A DNA stretch of 64,000 nt from a bacterium 1xD42-87 (GTDB lineage Bacteria; Bacillota; Clostridia; Lachnospirales; Lachnospiraceae): contig RAYM01000001.1 of the NCBI GenBank assembly GCA_003611805.1, positions 181,350-245,349 on the forward strand, given 5' to 3'. The notes under the pieces were generated by a model. It saw only the letters and a program-made list of their open reading frames with translations. It was not told the origin of the DNA and searched no databases. This document shows, piece after piece, positions 34,149 to 42,302 of the stretch (position 1 is the first letter of the stretch; the number at the start of each line of letters is the position of its first letter). The position numbers and the translations under genes are program-made.

Positions 34149-35237
34149 TTAGATACCGTAGGTGTCTACGTCTTCCTGTGTAATGGTCGTTGCATCGAAG
34201 CCCTTCTCATCCATGATGATTGTCTTCTCAGCAGGTGCGCCATTCTTGATTACATCGTCGATGTAAGAAGCCTGGAAAGGATTACACTGACCATCGTAGT
34301 TCCAGTTGCCTGCAAGCAGCTCTTCCAGAGCCCACTTGTTGCAGTCAAAGCCCATTACGATAACGTCCTTGCCAACGCCGTGAGAGATGTTAGCTGCATC
34401 CAGAGCTGCAACCGCACCCTTAGCCATATCGTCGTTCTCAGCGTAGATTACGTTGAACTCTTTGCCGGAGCTGATTACGGACTGAACGATCTGCTGTGCA
34501 TTCTCTGCGTTCCACTCAGCGGTCTGCTGCTCAACAATGTTCCAGTTAGCTTCTGCATCTGCCTTAGCCTGAAGAGCGCCGCTGCGGCCTTCCTGTGCTG
34601 CGGAACCCATCACGCCCTGAAGGTGGATGATGTTGTAGGTCTCAAGACCCTGATCTGCCAGCCAGTTAACAGCGGTCTCGCCCTCTTTGTCCATATCGGA
34701 TACGATGGATGCAAGATAGAGGCTCTCGTCTGCGTCGATAGTACGGTCAAACAGGATAACCTGAACGCCTGCGTCCTGAGCATCTGTCAGCACGGAATCC
34801 CAGCCTGATGTATCAGCCGCAGAGAGAAGCAGGTAGTCAACACCGTCCTGAATGAACTTCTGAGCCGCTGTGATCTGCTCGTCGTTCTTCATGCTGTAAG
34901 CAAAGGATGCGGAGTAACCGTTCTCCTCTGTGAAGGTAGCCTTCAGATCTGCATCGTTAGCGGTACGGTAACCGGACTCGTTAGGATCGTTGTTGATGAT
35001 ACCAAGAGTGATCAGCTCACCGCTTGCTGCAGGCGCTTCTGCGTCATCTGCCGGTGCCTCCTCCTCTGCGGGAGCTTCCTCTGCTGCAGGAGCCTCCTCA
35101 GCCGCGGGTGCCTCTTCTGCTGCAGGCGCTTCTGCTGCGGGCTCGGTTGCTGCGGGAGCTGCATCACCGCCGCCACAGCCTGCCAGAGTAGCCATTACCA
35201 TAGCGCCTGTCAGTAAAACTGCCATTTTTTTCTTCAT
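34149..35237 (-). CDS. ytfQ: Sugar-binding lipoprotein (YtfQ-like)
   Basis: 362 residues from ATG 35237 (GGGAGG eight bases upstream); the longer open frame to 35363 has no ribosome site. Lipobox with Cys21 (ATLAGC), then an Ala/Glu/Pro repeat linker to about residue 75. Mature fold: LGIINNDPNESGYRTANDAD, FIQDGVDYLLLSAADTSGWD, VILFDRTIDADESLYLASIV, SDMDKEGETAVNWLADQGLE, VIYAENDDMAKGAVAALDAA and VMGFDCNKWALEELLAGNWN. YtfQ of E. coli binds galactofuranose. The sensor protein at 38471-39496 is a clear relative, which suggests both recognise the same type of sugar. Confidence 0.92.
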   Translation of the reverse strand: MKKKMAVLLTGAMVMATLAGCGGGDAAPAATEPAAEAPAAEEAPAAEEAPAAEEAPAEEEAPADDAEAPAASGELITLGIINNDPNESGYRTANDADLKATFTEENGYSASFAYSMKNDEQITAAQKFIQDGVDYLLLSAADTSGWDSVLTDAQDAGVQVILFDRTIDADESLYLASIVSDMDKEGETAVNWLADQGLETYNIIHLQGVMGSAAQEGRSGALQAKADAEANWNIVEQQTAEWNAENAQQIVQSVISSGKEFNVIYAENDDMAKGAVAALDAANISHGVGKDVIVMGFDCNKWALEELLAGNWNYDGQCNPFQASYIDDVIKNGAPAEKTIIMDEKGFDATTITQEDVDTYGI

Positions 35238-35331
35238 TTTTGTTTCCTCCCTTTCATGGTCTCTCCCACCCCTGTGGTGGAAGATATGTTTTTGGGGTGA
35301 CGGGATTTCGTGTTTCCCCGTCCCTGAGAAC

Positions 35332-35360
35332 ACTTTAGCAAAATGCACGGCACAGTTCAA
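35332..35360 (-). promoter_or_regulatory. Probable promoter of the YtfQ-like operon
   Basis: On the minus strand TTGAAC (35355-35360), a 17-base spacer and TAAAGT (35332-35337), about 95 bases upstream of the start. The spacing is ideal and the boxes moderate. Confidence 0.5.
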
Positions 35361-35404
35361 CACCCAAAATCATCCTTTTGTGCATTTTGGATGGGTTCAA
35401 CAAT

Positions 35405-35414
35405 ACAAATTTGT
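35405..35414. promoter_or_regulatory. Palindromic operator candidate next to a -10 box
   Basis: ACAAATTTGT, a perfect 10-bp palindrome, directly before TATAAT (35417-35422) on the plus strand. It lies in the 411-base gap between the divergent YtfQ-like and GntR-type genes, and resembles the half-sites used by AraR-type regulators. A related ATACAAAT follows at about 35435. The rest of the gap shows no gene. Confidence 0.45.
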
Positions 35415-35648
35415 GCTATAATAAAAAACAATGATACAAATATAAAAATTTAGGGTATTTTTTTACGATTTGGTTTCTTTTTTATGGATTTTAACGAAGA
35501 ATTTTCTATATTTACCCGTGCTCCATTTATAGTCAAACTTATCAGACGCGGAAATTATGAGGTGTTTTTTTCCGATTGGGGCAAACTTTATGAATAAATT
35601 TGATGTAATTTGTTAATAAACCATGAACAAAAAGGAGATTTTTTTACT

Positions 35649-36731
35649 ATGAACAAGTACGAAACACTTTCGGAGCAACTTACGGAACTGATTTCCCGAA
35701 ATTTAAAGCAGGGAATCACCGCGCTTCCCACGGAAGCCGATATCGCCAAACAGTACCGTGTCAGCCGACAGACTGTCCGCGCCGCCCTTTCCCTTCTCAA
35801 AAGTCAGGGGCTGATCGAAAGCCACCGGGGCAGCGGTTCCTACGCAACAGGTCTCTCTCCCGACGCAGACCGGAACCTTATTCCCATTCTGGTTGCCAGC
35901 AGCCAAGAATATATTTACCCCCATCTGCTGACCGATATCCGCACGGCGCTCGCCGACAAAAACTATCAGATAAAAGTTCATCCAACAGAGAACGATACTT
36001 CCCATGAAAGACACATTCTGCTTTCCCTGCTGGAAGCTCCACCCCGGGGACTAATTGTGGAAGGCTCGAAGAGCGCTCTCCCCACACCCAATATCGATCT
36101 ATATGAAAAACTGAAAGCCGCCGGGACGAAACTTCTGTTTCTACATAATAAGTATGACGAACTGCCGGACGAAACCTGCATCAAGGACGACAACTATTAC
36201 GGTGGCTACCTTCTGGCAAACCATCTGACCGAGCTGGGGCACCGCCGCATCGCCGGTATCTTTAAAATGGACGACAAGCAGGGTCCGGAACGCTATCTGG
36301 GCGCTTTCTGCTGTCTGCGTGACCAGAATGTGGAATTTTCTGACAGAAATGTCGGCTGGTTTCAGAGCACAGATGTGGAAAGTCTTGAAAAAAAACAGGA
36401 CAGCCGGTTCCTTGCCACCTATATCAGGGAGCATCTTTCCAACTGCACCGCCATCATCTGCTACAATGACGAAATCGCCTACTGGCTGATGAAAGAGCTC
36501 GCCTACGCCGGCATCCGGGTTCCCCGCGATGTTTCAGTGGTCTGCTTTGACAATACCTACTTAAGCGAATTGAGCAAAATCCGCATCACCACCCTGACCC
36601 ACAAACCGCACGAGATGGGAAACTGCGTGGCAGAAACCATGATCCGGATGCTGCAGGGCATTCCCGTCGTCTCACAGGAAATCCCTTGGGAACTTATAAG
36701 GAAGGAAAGCGACGGTCCCGCTCACGCTTAA
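35649..36731 (+). CDS. AraR-like GntR/LacI-type sugar regulator
   Basis: 360 residues from ATG 35649 (AAGGAG eleven bases upstream). Winged helix LPTEADIAKQYRVSRQTVRA with SQGLIESHRGSGSYA, then a LacI-like effector domain (RNLIPILVASSQEYIYPHLL; ILLSLLEAPPRGLIVEGSKS; GIRVPRDVSVVCFDNTYLSE). It has the same architecture as AraR at 20685-21767 but differs considerably in sequence, so it is a paralogue. It is divergent from the YtfQ-like operon and probably represses it. Confidence 0.9.
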   Translation: MNKYETLSEQLTELISRNLKQGITALPTEADIAKQYRVSRQTVRAALSLLKSQGLIESHRGSGSYATGLSPDADRNLIPILVASSQEYIYPHLLTDIRTALADKNYQIKVHPTENDTSHERHILLSLLEAPPRGLIVEGSKSALPTPNIDLYEKLKAAGTKLLFLHNKYDELPDETCIKDDNYYGGYLLANHLTELGHRRIAGIFKMDDKQGPERYLGAFCCLRDQNVEFSDRNVGWFQSTDVESLEKKQDSRFLATYIREHLSNCTAIICYNDEIAYWLMKELAYAGIRVPRDVSVVCFDNTYLSELSKIRITTLTHKPHEMGNCVAETMIRMLQGIPVVSQEIPWELIRKESDGPAHA

Positions 36732-36780
36732 ACTTTTACCGCGCACCCGGGATCTCTGCGGCGCGCGTTCAGACGCATTC

Positions 36781-38409
36781 TCAGGTCTTCCCGCCGGCCC
36801 TGTACTCCCGCGGCGTGCAGCCCTGCGTCTTTTTGAACACAAAACTGAAATAGTGCGGATCTTTGTACCCTACTTCCATGGCAATCTCCCCGGTGTGCAT
36901 CTGAGTCTGGCGCAGGAGTCTTTTCGCCTTGTCCATGCGTTTGCCCGTCACATACTCCACAAAAGTCACCTGCATCGCCCGGGAAAAAATCGCGCTGAAA
37001 TAGTTGGCGCTGACGTTGACCTCCCCCGCCACGGAATTCAGGGACAGGGACTCCTGTGAATAGTTCTCTTCTATATAAGTGAGCGCTTTCTTCAAAATAT
37101 GTTTGCTCTGGTTGTCTGACTCCCTGTCGCGAAGTTCCATTGCCCTCTCAATCAGCCCGCAAAGGTAATCCGGCAGCGCCTCCACATCGTACTGCCCTTC
37201 CGGCGTCAGTCCGCCATCATTCAGAAGCTGCAAAAGCTCCTCTCTGCCGCAGCCGAGAGACTCCACGTAGGAAACCGCAGCAAAGTAGACATGCAGCGTC
37301 AGATAATTGCGGAACATTGCCGACTGCAGCGCCTCACCGACCGCCAATAGATAGTTCTCCACGAAATCTGCAACCTCATCCCTCGCGCCTTGCAGCAAAA
37401 AGTCCCGGATCAGCTCCGCCTCCATCTTCGCCGGGTCAATATCCCGGATGCTGCCGCCCTCCTCCTTCTCCGGAACAATTCGCCCCATCGTCTCCACGGT
37501 AAAAACGTGCAGCTGGGGTCTCAGAAAGCGGTACGCGAAAAGATGATTCGCCTTGCTGTAGCACTCTGCCAAAAGGCTTAAGCGTTCCACTGGCTCCCCC
37601 AGCGCCACATACCAGTCAAGAAGCTCTTCCGCCGGATGACAGATCCGGTCCACGTTTTCAAGGCACCTTGCGCCAAGCTCCTGCATCTGCGCGGCGCTTC
37701 CCTTGATCAGCACACCGTAAGTATTTACGTTCCACCGAAAAACCAGATTTTCAGGATAGCGGATAAAATAATGCAGAAGCTCCTCCCGCTTTCTGGCAAA
37801 ACCTTCGGACTCCGTGCCCCGGTCTTCCGCGGTACGCTTCTCCTGCAGACTAAACAGCAAAATATTGTAACAGGGCGCATTGATTTTCAGGGACAGTTTT
37901 GCCGCCTCCTCATACATATCCTGTACCGGCATACGCCCCTCAAACACCTTGACGAAAAAGTCTGTCCGGGAAAACTGCTCGTACTCTCTCGCCTCACTCT
38001 GGAACTTTTCCTGATAATTCTTCTGCTCCCGTTCCGTCTCTATCTTCGTCTTAAGTTCCGCCAGCGCCTTCTGCAGCGCCGCTCTGGTGATGGGCTTTAA
38101 AAGATACTGCTCCGCGCCGACCAGAATCGCGCCGCGGGCATACTCAAAATCATCGTAACCACTGATAATGATAATCTTCATTTCGGGAAATTCCTGGTGT
38201 ACGAGTTTGCTTAAGGACAGCCCATCCATAAAAGGCATCTTGATATCCGTAAGCAGAACATCAGGCTTTGTCTTCTGTATGAGCGGCAGCGCCATCTCCC
38301 CGTCGCTCGCCTCCCCCACAAACTCATAGCCGTACTGCTGCCACGGTATGTTATCCCGAAGCCCTTCCCGGACGATACTCTCATCTTCCACCAAAAAAAC
38401 TTTCAGCAT
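36781..38409 (-). CDS. YesN-type response regulator with AraC output domain
   Basis: 542 residues. Receiver domain 1-120 with phospho-acceptor Asp in DVLLTDIKMPFMDGLSL and SGYDDFEYARGAI; a long helical middle region; C-terminal AraC helix-turn-helix pair (NVSANYFSAIFSRAMQVTFV; TGEIAMEVGYKDPHYFSFVF) ending TQGCTPREYRA. It activates transcription when phosphorylated by the kinase encoded at 39498-40970. The likely target is the YtfQ-like transporter operon. It is the last gene of the sensor operon. Confidence 0.95.
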   Translation of the reverse strand: MLKVFLVEDESIVREGLRDNIPWQQYGYEFVGEASDGEMALPLIQKTKPDVLLTDIKMPFMDGLSLSKLVHQEFPEMKIIIISGYDDFEYARGAILVGAEQYLLKPITRAALQKALAELKTKIETEREQKNYQEKFQSEAREYEQFSRTDFFVKVFEGRMPVQDMYEEAAKLSLKINAPCYNILLFSLQEKRTAEDRGTESEGFARKREELLHYFIRYPENLVFRWNVNTYGVLIKGSAAQMQELGARCLENVDRICHPAEELLDWYVALGEPVERLSLLAECYSKANHLFAYRFLRPQLHVFTVETMGRIVPEKEEGGSIRDIDPAKMEAELIRDFLLQGARDEVADFVENYLLAVGEALQSAMFRNYLTLHVYFAAVSYVESLGCGREELLQLLNDGGLTPEGQYDVEALPDYLCGLIERAMELRDRESDNQSKHILKKALTYIEENYSQESLSLNSVAGEVNVSANYFSAIFSRAMQVTFVEYVTGKRMDKAKRLLRQTQMHTGEIAMEVGYKDPHYFSFVFKKTQGCTPREYRAGGKT

Positions 38410-38470
38410 TTACTTCTCCCTTCCGCTCCTACCGACGCCCGATGTTTGATTTGCCAAATAATAAAACACT

Positions 38471-39496
38471 CTAGTATGTTCTCTCCTGCAGCAACTCCTG
38501 CGTCACATTTTCTACTGTAAAAACATCCTCTTCCACATAGTACTTTTTCTCAACCGTCTCGCCTGCCTCAAGCATATCTATCACGCGGAGAAGATACTCT
38601 CCCTGATTCGGGTTACACTCGATATCTACGTTGATCGTACCGTCCGCCACCATGTCAAGCGCCCCCCGCACTGCGTCAAAGGAGAGGATCATAATATCGC
38701 CGTTCACGCCAACCGTTCTTCCGGATTCCCGGATTGCCTCGATCGCGCCAAAGGTCATATCATCATTCTGGGAAACCACCACGTCGATATCCGGGTATCT
38801 TTTCAGAAATGTTTTCATCACTTCCCTGCCTTTCGTGGAAGTAAATTCCGCGCACTTTTCCTCAAGAATATTCCAGTTTGCATGTCTTTCCGCCACCGCG
38901 GCAAATCCTGCTGACCGTCCGATCTGGGAGGAAGACCCCTCCGTTCCTGTCAGCATCACAATATTGACGGACTCGCCCGACCTGTTTTTCTGCACCAGCT
39001 CCCTTTCAAGCCAGCGTCCCGCCTTCTCGCCTTCCTTCTCAAAGTCACTGCCCACGCAGGTCACGTACAGGCTCTCGTCATCCACGTCCACATTGCGGTC
39101 CATTAAAATCACGGGAATGCCCGCCTGCTTCGCCTCCTGCAGCACAGTCTCCCATCCCGTCTCCACCACAGGAGAAAAAATAATATAATCCACCCGCTGG
39201 GAAATAAAGCTGCGGATCGCCTTCAACTGGTTTTCCTGCTTCTGTCTGGCGTTGTTGTATATCAGGAAATACCCGTTCTGCTGGGTAAACGCGTTCTGCA
39301 CAGATTCCGTGTTTGCAGTCCGCCATCCAGATTCGCTGCCAAGCTGCGACACACCCACCACGATCCGGTTCTCCTGCGTGATATGCGCCTCCTCCTCGAT
39401 ATCCGTAAAAAGCCTGCTGCCGTAAAGCAGTAGCACCATAATCATCACAAGGAGCAGCCCGATCACCATCAAACTGTAAGATCTTTTTCGAAACAC
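38471..39496 (-). CDS. Membrane-anchored sugar-binding sensor protein
   Basis: 341 residues from GTG 39496, one base after the kinase stop and with AAGGAGG six bases upstream. N-terminal membrane anchor (SYSLMVIGLLLVMIMVLLLY) without a lipobox, then a periplasmic-binding fold: VGVSQLGSESGWRTANTESV, QLKAIRSFISQRVDYIIFSP, IPVILMDRNVDVDDESLYVT, NDDMTFGAIEAIRESGRTVG and ILSFDAVRGALDMVADGTIN. It is related to the transporter's YtfQ-like protein. Between a LytS/YesM-type kinase and YesN regulator, it most likely senses sugar and regulates the kinase, as reported for XylFII-LytS-YesN in Clostridium. Confidence 0.88.
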   Translation of the reverse strand: MFRKRSYSLMVIGLLLVMIMVLLLYGSRLFTDIEEEAHITQENRIVVGVSQLGSESGWRTANTESVQNAFTQQNGYFLIYNNARQKQENQLKAIRSFISQRVDYIIFSPVVETGWETVLQEAKQAGIPVILMDRNVDVDDESLYVTCVGSDFEKEGEKAGRWLERELVQKNRSGESVNIVMLTGTEGSSSQIGRSAGFAAVAERHANWNILEEKCAEFTSTKGREVMKTFLKRYPDIDVVVSQNDDMTFGAIEAIRESGRTVGVNGDIMILSFDAVRGALDMVADGTINVDIECNPNQGEYLLRVIDMLEAGETVEKKYYVEEDVFTVENVTQELLQERTY

Positions 39497-39497
39497 G

Positions 39498-40970
39498 CTA
39501 TTCCTCCTTTTCCGCCGCATACTGCACCGCCGGAAGCACAATTTCCACACATGTGCCTTTCCCTTTGACAGAATCTATCTTCATACCGTATTCCACGCCA
39601 AAGTTCATGCGGATTCTCTCATTGACATTTGCAAGCCCGAAACCTTTTTCCGTCTCCTTACAGGGTTTCTCAATCTCTCTTTGCAGCTTATAAAGGTCTT
39701 TCTCCTCCATGCCGACGCCGTCGTCCGCCACCCGGAGCCTGATCCTGTCGCCTTCCATCTGGCCCGTCACGGTGATACTGCCCTTTGCGCGCTTATATTT
39801 AATGCCATGATAGAGAGAATTTTCCACCAGCGGCTGCAAGGTCAGCTTCAGAATCTGATACTGGTAAAGCTCCGGATCAATCTGAATCTGATATTCCAGA
39901 ATATCCCGGTAACGCACCTGCTGGATTTCCAGATAACTTTTAATATGAAGTTCCTCCTCCTGAATCGTGATATATTCTTTTCCCTTGCTTAAAACCAGTC
40001 TGAAAAACTCCGACAGGGACATAACCATATTTACCGCCTTGTCAGAATCATTTCCCTCGATGAGCCAGACAATGGTGTCCAGTGTATTATAAAGAAAATG
40101 CGGATTGATCTGCTCCTGCAGCAGCCGCAGATCCGCTTTCCGCATCTTCCGCTCGTCCTCCTTGATCTTTGACACAAGCCCTTCCAGACTCTCCGTCATC
40201 TGGTTTACGCTGTCCGCCAGAACTGCCACTTCATCCTGTGTTTCCACTCTCGCCCTCGCCGAGAAATCCCCTTCCGCAACCTGCTCCGTCACGCGGGAAA
40301 GCGCCTTAATCGGTCTTATGATGTCCGTCACGATCATCACGATCAGAACCGCCACCATCAGAACCAGCAGGGCAAGCAGTACGCCGCAGAAAATGGTAAA
40401 GCTGTGCACCTTCACGTTCAGCTGGTTTGTCAGATACTCCATGCTTTTTGTCTGATAGTAAATATATGCCTGAATATTATCCTGAATCAGTTCTGTCAGG
40501 ATATAAATATTATTGTCAAGCATCTCAATATTGGTATCATACCCCACATCCGTTTCCAGATTCGTCCTTATATCATCCACGCGGTCCTCCAGCGTGTCAA
40601 TGTTGCGCAGAAGAATCTGCAGTCTGACGCGGCTCTCGTCATCCGTGGTGATGCTCATAAGGTTATTGAACTCACCTCTCAGTTCGTCCAGATGCTCGTA
40701 CGGGTCTACCAGACTTCCGTCATTTCCAACCGTGTCAAAGGTGACAAAACCAACTACCAGCTTGTAGAGGCTCTCGTCCATCTCTTCCTTAAAGTTCATG
40801 TTATAATTGTTCGCAACCGTCATGTTTCCCACAATCGCGTCATAGGCGCTGCTGTAATTGTGCAGGGCATAGAGCAGATAAAGCACCATCGCCAGAAAAG
40901 GAACGGCAACCATGACCGACAAAAGGATCAGTTTATATTTGATGGAATATTTGACTTTTGCAGACTGCAT
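39498..40970 (-). CDS. YesM/LytS-type sensor histidine kinase
   Basis: 490 residues from ATG 40970 (AAGGAG eight bases upstream; the ATG at 41051 is upstream of the ribosome site). TM1 about 15-37, extracytoplasmic helical region 38-190, TM2 about 200-222, HAMP 223-275 (IIRPIKALSRVTEQVAEGDF), histidine in EQINPHFLYNTLDTIVWLIE, ATPase boxes VENSLYHGIKYKRAKG and DDGVGM, then GFGLANVNERIRMNFG. The extracellular part lacks an obvious ligand fold, fitting with sensing through the separate binding protein. First gene of the sensor operon. Confidence 0.95.
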   Translation of the reverse strand: MQSAKVKYSIKYKLILLSVMVAVPFLAMVLYLLYALHNYSSAYDAIVGNMTVANNYNMNFKEEMDESLYKLVVGFVTFDTVGNDGSLVDPYEHLDELRGEFNNLMSITTDDESRVRLQILLRNIDTLEDRVDDIRTNLETDVGYDTNIEMLDNNIYILTELIQDNIQAYIYYQTKSMEYLTNQLNVKVHSFTIFCGVLLALLVLMVAVLIVMIVTDIIRPIKALSRVTEQVAEGDFSARARVETQDEVAVLADSVNQMTESLEGLVSKIKEDERKMRKADLRLLQEQINPHFLYNTLDTIVWLIEGNDSDKAVNMVMSLSEFFRLVLSKGKEYITIQEEELHIKSYLEIQQVRYRDILEYQIQIDPELYQYQILKLTLQPLVENSLYHGIKYKRAKGSITVTGQMEGDRIRLRVADDGVGMEEKDLYKLQREIEKPCKETEKGFGLANVNERIRMNFGVEYGMKIDSVKGKGTCVEIVLPAVQYAAEKEE

Positions 40971-41045
40971 ATGCGCTTCTCCTTTATCTATCCATTTTAC
41001 CAATTTTTTGACAAAAGATAAATTCATTTTTTTATAAATGTCTGT

Positions 41046-41074
41046 TTGCAATATTGTCCGCGAGGGTGTATTAT
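41046..41074 (+). promoter_or_regulatory. Promoter of the GGDEF gene
   Basis: TTGCAA (41046-41051), a 17-base spacer and TATTAT (41069-41074). The transcript would start near 41081, so starts upstream of that in the open frame can be excluded. Confidence 0.6.
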
Positions 41075-41134
41075 ATTTACAAGTATGCTTTCCTGAATTA
41101 TATTAGGGAAGTTTGTCGATTTTTAAATAAACTG

Positions 41135-42238
41135 ATGAAAGAAACCGAAATGAGAGAAAATTCCGTTTTAGCTACGATTTATGAAAATATCTGCCGGGAT
41201 ACCGGGAAGCAGAACGAATCCGCTAAGCTGATCGCCGTGGTTCGTATATTAACGCTCTCCATGCTGCTGCATTCCGTCGTATGCTGTGTTATAGTCTCCA
41301 TCACAGGGCATATCGGCGCGCTGGTATTTTCCTTATCCTCTTCCGTATTATTTCTGTCGGTTTTTGTTTTGTCCTACCATTGGAGCACTTTTGCATCGTA
41401 CTGCATTCTGAATGCTTGTATTCTGCTCTGGACATGCATGAATGTTTACTGCTTTGGCTGGAATATCGGAATCCAGCATTTTCTGGTGGTGCTTCTCGTA
41501 TTTGTTTTCTTCTGCAAATACAAACATGAGCTGCTCAAAATTCTTTTTTCTGCCGCCCTGCTTGTGCTTCGTTTATTCTTGTATCATTACTGCGGCTCCC
41601 ATGAACCGGTCATTATTCTTGCGGATAGCTTAGCCGATGCCCTGCAGGCGGTGAATACGTTCTTTATTTTCTTTGCGCTGGGGCTGGTGGCGTACCTTTT
41701 CAGCACCACCACGCAGGAGATGGAAGGCAAACTGATCGAGTATAACCGGAAACTGATGAAGCAGGCAAGCACGGACACGCTGACCGGACTTTACAACCGC
41801 CGGCGCACGATGGAATATCTGGAAAATCTCCTCCGTGCGGCAGACTCACAGATCAGCATCTGTATTTGTGACATCGACCATTTTAAGCGGGTCAACGATA
41901 CATACGGACATAATGTGGGCGACGTGGTTCTGAAAACCATTTCAGAAACTTTCCAGAGAAGGCTGCCACCCGACACCTTTATCTCCCGCTGGGGCGGCGA
42001 GGAGTTTCTGCTGATTTTTCCCCGTCTGAACGGAGACGAGGCGATCACAGCTCTGGAAACGCTCCGCCAGAAGATTCGGGAGCTCACCTTTGACGGCGGC
42101 TTTGAAAGCTTTACCATCTCCCTTACATACGGATTGGTGGAGTATGATTATCACAGTGATATTACCACGCTTCTGAAAGAAGCGGACGAAAAGTTATATA
42201 TTGGCAAAGAAGGCGGGCGTGACCGGATCGTTTTTTGA
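41135..42238 (+). CDS. Membrane diguanylate cyclase (GGDEF)
   Basis: About 367 residues. Five or six N-terminal membrane helices (to about 200) precede a GGDEF domain: STDTLTGLYNRRRTMEYLEN, CDIDHFKRVNDTYGHNVGDV and active-site loop SRWGGEEFLLIFPRL. It should make cyclic di-GMP. The inhibitory-site RxxD expected five residues before GGEEF is not present (LPPD there). Start is uncertain (41135 or 41150); neither has a strong ribosome site. It is divergent from the sensor kinase operon. Confidence 0.9.
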   Translation: MKETEMRENSVLATIYENICRDTGKQNESAKLIAVVRILTLSMLLHSVVCCVIVSITGHIGALVFSLSSSVLFLSVFVLSYHWSTFASYCILNACILLWTCMNVYCFGWNIGIQHFLVVLLVFVFFCKYKHELLKILFSAALLVLRLFLYHYCGSHEPVIILADSLADALQAVNTFFIFFALGLVAYLFSTTTQEMEGKLIEYNRKLMKQASTDTLTGLYNRRRTMEYLENLLRAADSQISICICDIDHFKRVNDTYGHNVGDVVLKTISETFQRRLPPDTFISRWGGEEFLLIFPRLNGDEAITALETLRQKIRELTFDGGFESFTISLTYGLVEYDYHSDITTLLKEADEKLYIGKEGGRDRIVF

Positions 42239-42302
42239 TCCGGTCATTATTTTTGCACTTCTTTCATATAGTAATACAAATCCTTTTCTGCAGGTGTTTC
42301 TC

